Shown here in pieces: positions 58,951-64,000 of a stretch of 64,000 nucleotides of DNA. Below the pieces are notes generated by a model. That model did no database searches. It was given only the letters and a program-made list of their open reading frames with translations, and was not told the origin of the DNA. How positions within the stretch are numbered: the stretch's first letter is position 1; every line of letters begins with the position of its first letter. Source of the DNA: Clostridiales bacterium (GTDB lineage Bacteria; Bacillota; Clostridia; Christensenellales; CAG-138); NCBI GenBank assembly GCA_012517905.1, contig JAAYUE010000033.1, forward strand, positions 31,284 through 95,283, written 5' to 3'. The position numbers and the translations under genes were made by a program.

Positions 58951-59118
58951 TCAAATGGTCCTATTATATTCTACCGATTCAGAATGTCGATTTATAATGC
59001 TGACAACAGGTTGTTTCTTTATAACAGCGATATGAAACTTCCCCTGCGGTGCCAGACCATGCGCCATTTTCACGGCACTAGGTTGTTCCAACCCTACATC
59101 CCGACGGACAATTCGCAT
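58951..59118 (-). CDS. Possible 55-residue basic protein
   Basis: A short open frame starting at an ATG with GGAGG 7 bases upstream, an excellent site. The product is basic near its N-terminus (MRIVRRDVG) and ends in SVEYNRTI; it has no membrane segment. I do not recognise it, and it may not be a gene. It follows a structured stretch with a terminator-like hairpin (59133-59206), so it could also be the first codons of a regulated message. Confidence 0.3.
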   Translation of the reverse strand: MRIVRRDVGLEQPSAVKMAHGLAPQGKFHIAVIKKQPVVSIINRHSESVEYNRTI

Positions 59119-59132
59119 ATCGAATCCTCCAA

Positions 59133-59206
59133 TAAAAAAGCGCTCATGACGAAAGCATGAAAGTGAATTGTCTTTATCCACAGAGATGATGAGACAAATA
59201 GAGCGC
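59133..59206 (-). other. Structured leader or attenuator upstream of the small open frame
   Basis: On the minus strand, GCGCTC (59201-59206) pairs with GAGCGC (59140-59145), followed by seven T. Inside, TTGTCT and AGACAA pair as well. The shape is that of a terminator with a large internal domain. No known riboswitch is recognised. Confidence 0.35.
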
Positions 59207-59252
59207 CAGCGAAGGGACGGCAACGAGTCCCGTCCACACAGCGCCATGATAT

Positions 59253-59903
59253 CTAGATATTTTTTTCGACGATCAGTCGATACAGATCTTCCGGCGTTTT
59301 TGCAATGGCGACCGCCCCTGATCGCTCAAATTCGGAATGCGACCCATATCCCCACGTAACGCCGATGCTGTCGATGCACACTTCTCTTGCACCAATCATA
59401 TCATATCTGCGATCGCCGATCATTACTGCAGGTAAACTCGTCTTAAGAACATCCAGCGCGAAGCGTATGATTTCGCCCTTGCCGCTGCGCATTCCGTCCA
59501 TTTCGCTGCCGGCAATCAAATCGAAGTATCTTTCAAGCGCGAAATGCTCAATGATTTTCTCAGCATAATCCGTTGGTTTTGAGGTCGCCACCGCCATTCG
59601 AACCCCCTCGTTCTGCAGCCGGCAAAGCAGTTCGGGAATACCGTCATAAAGCTGGATCCCAGACATGCCGTGTTCAGCGAAGTATTCCCTGGTCTTTTTG
59701 ACAGCGAGTTCCGTTTCAAAAGGGGAAAGGTGGAATTGCTCCTGAAAAAATTCCCGTATCGGGGGGCCGATGAACTTGGTCAATCCATCCGCGTCCATAA
59801 CATTGACGTCGAGCGAAGCCAGTGCATGCTGAAATGATTTCGTAATGCTCTCTTTGGAGTCGATCAGCGTTCCGTCAAGGTCGAACAAAGCCGTTTTGTA
59901 CAT
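59253..59903 (-). CDS. HAD-superfamily phosphatase (phosphoglycolate phosphatase-like)
   Basis: A 216-residue HAD enzyme with a helical C1 cap. Motif I is FDLDGTLIDSKE (about 7-18), the cap region includes FIGPPIREFF, motif II is VATSKPTDYA (about 104-113), and motif IV is IGDRRYDMIGARE (about 162-174) with TWGYGS after it. The pattern IGPP-FF and VTWGYGS matches the Gph/PpaX-like group that hydrolyses small phosphate esters or pyrophosphate. It is downstream of ptsI by 131 bases in the same direction. The physiological substrate cannot be told. Confidence 0.9.
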   Translation of the reverse strand: MYKTALFDLDGTLIDSKESITKSFQHALASLDVNVMDADGLTKFIGPPIREFFQEQFHLSPFETELAVKKTREYFAEHGMSGIQLYDGIPELLCRLQNEGVRMAVATSKPTDYAEKIIEHFALERYFDLIAGSEMDGMRSGKGEIIRFALDVLKTSLPAVMIGDRRYDMIGAREVCIDSIGVTWGYGSHSEFERSGAVAIAKTPEDLYRLIVEKNI

Positions 59904-60034
59904 TTAGTCATCCTTTTCAATATGGTATATATCTGGCATTTTCGTGTCAGTGCTCCAATCAGACGGGATCGTGCGCGATTGACTGCACTTGTTTTCTATC
60001 GCTCGTTTTTTGTCCCAAGACCATACGATGCGGT

Positions 60035-61786
60035 CTAGTATTGGCGCAGTTCTTCCGGAAGCGCCTGGGCCAAATAAGCCTCAATCTCAGTTGCCGATCC
60101 CAAAGTCAGCACTTTGGCCGCAACCGACCGGGCATAGCTGAAATCAACACTGTTGATGATCTTTCTGATCCTGAGTAAATTGGCCGGGTCTACCGAAAAC
60201 TCCTTCAGCCCCAACCCCAGCAGAACCAAAGTAGCGTGAGGATCGCCTGCCATTTCACCGCACATACCGACAAATTTCCTTGCATCATCGGGTTTGACGG
60301 ATTCGATAACCAGCCTGAGCAGCCGCAATATAGCCGGGTGAAAGCTGTTGTAAAGATAGCTGATCTTCGCATTCATGCGGTCGACTGCCAGTGTGTACTG
60401 GGTCAGGTCGTTGCTGCCAATCGAAAAGAAATCCGCTTCCCGAATCAGTACATCGGCAATCACGGCGGCTGAAGGGATCTCGATCATAATGCCCACCGCG
60501 ATCTTCTCGTCATACGCCTCACCGCGCAGTTTGAGCTGTTCTTTGGCCAGTTCAACCTTGGACTTGGCAGCGCGAAGTTCCTCAAGCGAACAAACCATGG
60601 GAAACATGACCAGCGCTTGCCCATGAACCGCAGCCCGCAGGATCGCCCGCAACTGGGTCAGAAACAAATCGTCCCGGTCCAGGCAAAGGCGAAGGGCCCG
60701 GTAGCCGAGGAAGGGGTTTTCTTCTTTGGCGATATTCAGATAATCCACGCTTTTATCGCCCCCGATATCCAGCGTGCGTATGATCACAGGCTTCCCGCCC
60801 AATCCTTCGATCATGGTTCGATACGCTTTATATTGCTCTTCTTCATCCGGGGCTTTATTCCGATCCATGAAGAGAATTTCCGTGCGATAAAGGCCAACTC
60901 CCTCGCTTCCAACCGCCAACACCTTGTCAACATCTCCAGGCCCCATGACATTGGCCAACAGTTGGATGCTGACGCCGTCTTTGGTCACCGTTGGCTGATC
61001 CCTGAGCATAGTCAGGGCATCTTTTGCGGCTTGACGTCTGTCCGCCTCGGCTTTCAAATCTATCGTTTCTTCGTCCGTGAGATCAACGATAACACAACCG
61101 GTACTGCCGTCGACAGCGACTGTAGCCGTCGGTCCCAGTGCCCGGACCGTCTTTACGATGTCATGACAGCCCAGCACCGCCGGGATATCCATATTTTTTG
61201 CCAGAATAGCGGTATGCGACGTCTTTCCCCCTATTTCTGCAACGATGCCAAGAAGGTTTTTCGTATCGACTAACGCCATCATCGACGGTGTGATGTCGTG
61301 CGCGATCAGAATTAACGGTTCCGGCAATATGCCGATGTTTGGTTCCTCGACGCCCAAAAGAATATTGATCAGACGGCGGCCAATGTCACGGATGTCCTGA
61401 GCCCGTTCACGGAAATACGCGTCATCAAGCGATTCAAAGATATCCGCCTGCGCCGCGATGCCTTTTTGAATCGCCCCGGCGGCAGGAAGCTTTTGGGAAG
61501 TGATTGCGCTGACAAAGCTTTCCTTCAACAAAGGATCATCCAGCATTGCGAGCTGGGCGTCCATGACGGCTGCCTGTTCCGCAAGACCGGCATTGTCGGC
61601 GCGGTCTCGTATCATGGTAAGCTGCTCTTCCGCAAGGGACAACGTGGCCTTTACCTTGCCGATTTCTTCTTCAGCCAACTCATCTGAGATCGTCTGATGT
61701 GTGAAGTCCTGATGCTGGATGTCATCCAGAACAAGACAAGGCCCAATGGCCAAACCGGGAGCAGCGGCGGTACCTTTTAAATGCAT
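60035..61786 (-). CDS. ptsI: PTS enzyme I (phosphoenolpyruvate-protein phosphotransferase)
   Basis: A 583-residue enzyme that passes phosphate from PEP to HPr. The N-terminal domain carries the phospho-His in GGKTSHTAILAKN (H191). The HPr-binding helices lie at about 35-145. The C-terminal TIM-barrel PEP domain has GVGLYRTEILFMDR (about 295-308), FSIGSNDLTQYTLAVDR and the reactive Cys in FVGMCGEMAGDP. AGGAG lies 7 bases before the ATG. No HPr or EII gene is in the window; the gene follows a damaged LevR-like regulator. It may be a second enzyme I serving a dedicated system, or the main one. Confidence 0.95.
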   Translation of the reverse strand: MHLKGTAAAPGLAIGPCLVLDDIQHQDFTHQTISDELAEEEIGKVKATLSLAEEQLTMIRDRADNAGLAEQAAVMDAQLAMLDDPLLKESFVSAITSQKLPAAGAIQKGIAAQADIFESLDDAYFRERAQDIRDIGRRLINILLGVEEPNIGILPEPLILIAHDITPSMMALVDTKNLLGIVAEIGGKTSHTAILAKNMDIPAVLGCHDIVKTVRALGPTATVAVDGSTGCVIVDLTDEETIDLKAEADRRQAAKDALTMLRDQPTVTKDGVSIQLLANVMGPGDVDKVLAVGSEGVGLYRTEILFMDRNKAPDEEEQYKAYRTMIEGLGGKPVIIRTLDIGGDKSVDYLNIAKEENPFLGYRALRLCLDRDDLFLTQLRAILRAAVHGQALVMFPMVCSLEELRAAKSKVELAKEQLKLRGEAYDEKIAVGIMIEIPSAAVIADVLIREADFFSIGSNDLTQYTLAVDRMNAKISYLYNSFHPAILRLLRLVIESVKPDDARKFVGMCGEMAGDPHATLVLLGLGLKEFSVDPANLLRIRKIINSVDFSYARSVAAKVLTLGSATEIEAYLAQALPEELRQY

Positions 61787-61911
61787 GAATTGTCTCCTAA
61801 AAAGGTGTTTTTCACAAATCGGGAGGGACGTTGACTTTCAGGACATCAAATTCGACAGCATCTACGCTCGAATCAGTCGGTCCGTCAACGCTTATCCCGG
61901 TGGCAAAAGTT

Positions 61912-63866
61912 TTATTTTTTCCGAGCAACCATGTACGGAAGAAATATATCGGCAACATAAGCCAACTCACTGGTCGGTATCGTAACTCCGAAAATTTCTG
62001 CCGTCTCGGAAAGATGCTTGTCAATGACCGTAATCAGCGCGTTGTTCTTGTTTATAAAAGTTTTTAATCGATTATACGCGAATGGTTCCTTCTTGATCAC
62101 CCGTTCAAACATAACCGCGCAATGGAAGATAAACTTTATCGCGATTTCGTCCATATATGGCAGATCGATCTCCTTCAGTATTCCTCCGAGCGAATCCAAC
62201 AGCGAGTAAGCAACTTTTGCAGGATCGATAAAAGTCAATGACACCGTCAGCATCTCGTTGATCACCCGATTAATCAGCTGCGAATATTTATTGGAACTTG
62301 GGGCCGCTTCTGGATTCTTCGTTTGCAGATGTCTGGCGTGATCTTTGATGGCTTGAATACTGCAGCTCGGATTCATGCTGTATTGGGCTATGTCGATCAG
62401 TTTGGACATGGAAATATCGGAGATACCCTCAATGCTGTTCTGTACAAGATGCGTCATCTGCAGGTGGATGCTTGCCAGAGGCTCCATATCGGACAGTATC
62501 AAAACGCCCGACCCTTGATCGATTTTCCCGATCATATCCGCAACCTTGCTTTGGAATATCTCGTATGCCTCGTTTTCATCATAATTCAGCCAGTTTACCC
62601 GTTGCTTGCCGAGCACTTCGTTGACATACTGCGCCATGCATTCGGCAGTTTGCCGCCCGCGGCACAGAAGCAGCAATCCAATCACATTCTCCGCCAGCCA
62701 TTGAAGCGATAAACTAATGTAGAGGGCGATATATTCGATTTCCTGGTTCTTGATCTTAACGTTGAATACGGTATTTAACGTATCGACAATTGCCTTTGCA
62801 ATTTCAAAATCGTTTGGAGATGATTTCCCCTCCAGTCCGGAATCCGAATCCTGTTCGAAATCATTGGTGCGTTTCTCATATTTTGCAGCTTTTATGACTT
62901 TGGTCAAATGCAGCAGCAATCCATAGTAAAGCTGCTTTCGTTCCATGAACCTGTTGTAGCGCTGCTGCTTAATCAAGATTCGCCTGACCGATTGCTCTAT
63001 CAACGGATTAATCAGGCGGCTGCTTTGCAAGCGCGTGATTGCTTTATCAAGGCTCGCCAGTTTGGAAACATATTGGGAAATATGCATTTCATCGTATTCA
63101 ACCCCTGAATCAACACATTCGGCGGACAATATTTCCTCAAAATCAGGTTGACCTTCGGCTTGCTGATCTGGTGCTTCCTGATTTGGCCCGATTGGAATTC
63201 TGGGTTTTATTCCGGGAATAAAAACGAAATTGTCCTGTTCTTCAAGCTCCAGCATTTGTGCTAACTCCGTTTGCTTTTGCGGGCTGATAAATTCCCGCGT
63301 TCTTTCGGAAAATGTGATATGCTGAAAACCGATTTCAATGTTGTTTTGAGCGGGATGATTGTCCGCATATGCCGTTGCGCATATTTTTTTGATTTCACTC
63401 TTCAACTGAGCGATATTGCCCTGATACGATAACGACAACAGATATCGAATCATATCTTTGTGAATGCTGATCGTTTTATTGATCAAGTTTGCTTCTTCGA
63501 ACAAAACGTCAAAGAGATACTCCAATTTTTCGGAGATATTTCTTTGCTCCAGATCCGGTAATTGAATGACGTTTGGAATGATGCCGGTAAGGCGATTCAA
63601 CTCAGCAGACTCGCCCTCCGTGTCCGTCGAAAAAATCATCATAAAATCCGCGGAATGCGCAACCGAATGTTCGCCCAACCTGAAATACGCGCCTGTTTCA
63701 ATCACGTCGATCAGCATATTCTGCGCTTTGGCCGGCAGTTTGTGAAACCCGTTGATGAATAAAACCCCGCCTGCTGCGCTTTCCAAGGTCCCCTTTTTGC
63801 CTTTCTCGCTTCCGGGTACGGCGCCTTTTACATATCCAAACAATTGCGATATTAAATTCTGGTCGA
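61912..63866 (-). pseudogene. LevR/ManR-like PTS-regulated transcription activator, 5' part replaced by an insertion sequence end
   Basis: About 650 codons similar in layout to LevR: AAA+ sigma-54 interaction domain (from DQNLISQLFGYVKG), then PRD1, an EIIA-mannose-like domain and PRD2. The N-terminal HTH and the Walker A region are missing: homology stops at about 63866, where an unrelated sequence joins. Remaining motifs are also decayed: GAFTGA reads GAVPGS, and Walker B LFLDE reads LFING. The EIIA His site reads LLCRGRQTA where HG is expected, and one PRD His reads IALYI. A PRD2 His (KFIFHCAV) remains. The reading frame is intact, so a shortened regulator is possible, but an activator of sigma-54 is unlikely. 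Confidence 0.7.
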
Positions 63867-64000
63867 TTGTAAAATGAAGATGGACACTTGAGAAAAAAAT
63901 CCATAGCGATTTTTCCACATGGTAGAATGGAGTCACTACACACCCAAACTGCCAGAGGAGGCAATCACTATGGACTGCCAAGATTATACCACATTTCAAG
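63867..64000 (+). mobile_element. Probable left end of an insertion sequence, continuing past the window
   Basis: Sequence from about 63867 is not related to the regulator it joins. It opens TTGTAAAATG and then GGACACTT, contains the hairpin AAAAATC-CATAGC-GATTTTT (63893-63916) that could block readthrough, and then a strong ribosome site GAGGAGG before an ATG. This layout is typical of an IS end before its transposase gene. The family is not identified; IS21- or IS3-like elements have comparable ends. Confidence 0.5.
63970..64000 (+). CDS. Start of a gene, probably a transposase, cut by the window edge
   Basis: ATG at 63970 with GAGGAGG 8 bases upstream; only MDCQDYTTFQ is visible. It is called a transposase only because of its place inside the presumed insertion sequence. 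Confidence 0.45.
   Translation, partial: MDCQDYTTFQ

Noticed and set aside
63867..63999. N-terminal extension of the LevR-like protein starting at a TTG near 63999
   Set aside because: The extension reads through a sequence that has its own plus-strand gene start and IS-like end, contains no HTH or Walker A, and has no ribosome site.

Overview
The window looks like a chromosome segment of a high-GC member of the class Clostridia (Bacillota). This is an inference from content: a SigI/RsgI sigma/anti-sigma pair, a cysteine-free Rrf2 (CymR-like) regulator beside cysK, an EFR1-type flavodoxin/ferredoxin protein, a DUF6323/DUF6179 pair, a LevR-like PTS regulator, lipoprotein-type solute-binding proteins and strong GGAGG ribosome sites. 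No outer-membrane genes are present. Most of the segment is visibly GC-rich. A short AT-rich island lies at about 36.8-37.9 kb, and the last 6 kb is less GC-rich than the rest.

Layout. 0-3.7 kb: alpha-mannoside use (a GPH symporter cut by the window edge, plus a GH38 alpha-mannosidase). 3.8-12.2 kb: housekeeping genes (tcdA, Rrf2 regulator, cysK, an XdhC-like protein, tex, an APH-fold kinase, a DUF1576 membrane protein). 12.4-15.4 kb: rsgI, sigI and a secreted helical-repeat protein behind a SigI-like promoter. 15.5-30.1 kb: a large deoxysugar locus. Here a LacI repressor, L-fucose isomerase, fucose mutarotase, a rhamnulokinase-type kinase, an SDR, a PHP protein, a SorE-like dehydrogenase and an FGGY kinase diverge from an RbsA/RbsC/binding-protein ABC transporter. 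Their promoters share GAAACG motifs just downstream of the -10. 30.6-36.8 kb: GTP-type PEP carboxykinase, a zinc-ribbon protein and a DEAD-box helicase (both with long leaders that contain terminator-like hairpins), an NYN/LOTUS protein and a membrane protein. 36.8-37.8 kb: an AT-rich DUF2971 gene. 37.9-44.6 kb: EFR1 protein, a stand-alone FakA-tail-like protein, and a two-component system next to a MacAB-like export system. 44.8-46.9 kb: a diiron oxygen-sensor-like protein overlapping a PAS/HD-GYP protein. 47.2-48.7 kb: the DUF6323/DUF6179 pair and an orphan small RNA candidate.

48.9-58.8 kb: what I consider the most unusual locus. A LacI regulator precedes one long run of genes on the minus strand: MgtC-like protein, IMPase-family phosphatase, a fusion of a 2H cyclic phosphodiesterase with a 5'-nucleotidase-type enzyme, a complete Ugp/MalK-type ABC importer and a HAD phosphatase. 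Together they could import a phosphorylated or cyclic-phosphate polyol or nucleotide and dephosphorylate it inside the cell. The substrate is unknown. 59-64 kb: a HAD phosphatase, PTS enzyme I, and a LevR-like regulator. The regulator's AAA+ and phospho-acceptor motifs are decayed, and its 5' part is replaced by what looks like the end of an insertion sequence that continues past the window.

All calls rest on reading the sequence and on family knowledge; no database search was run.
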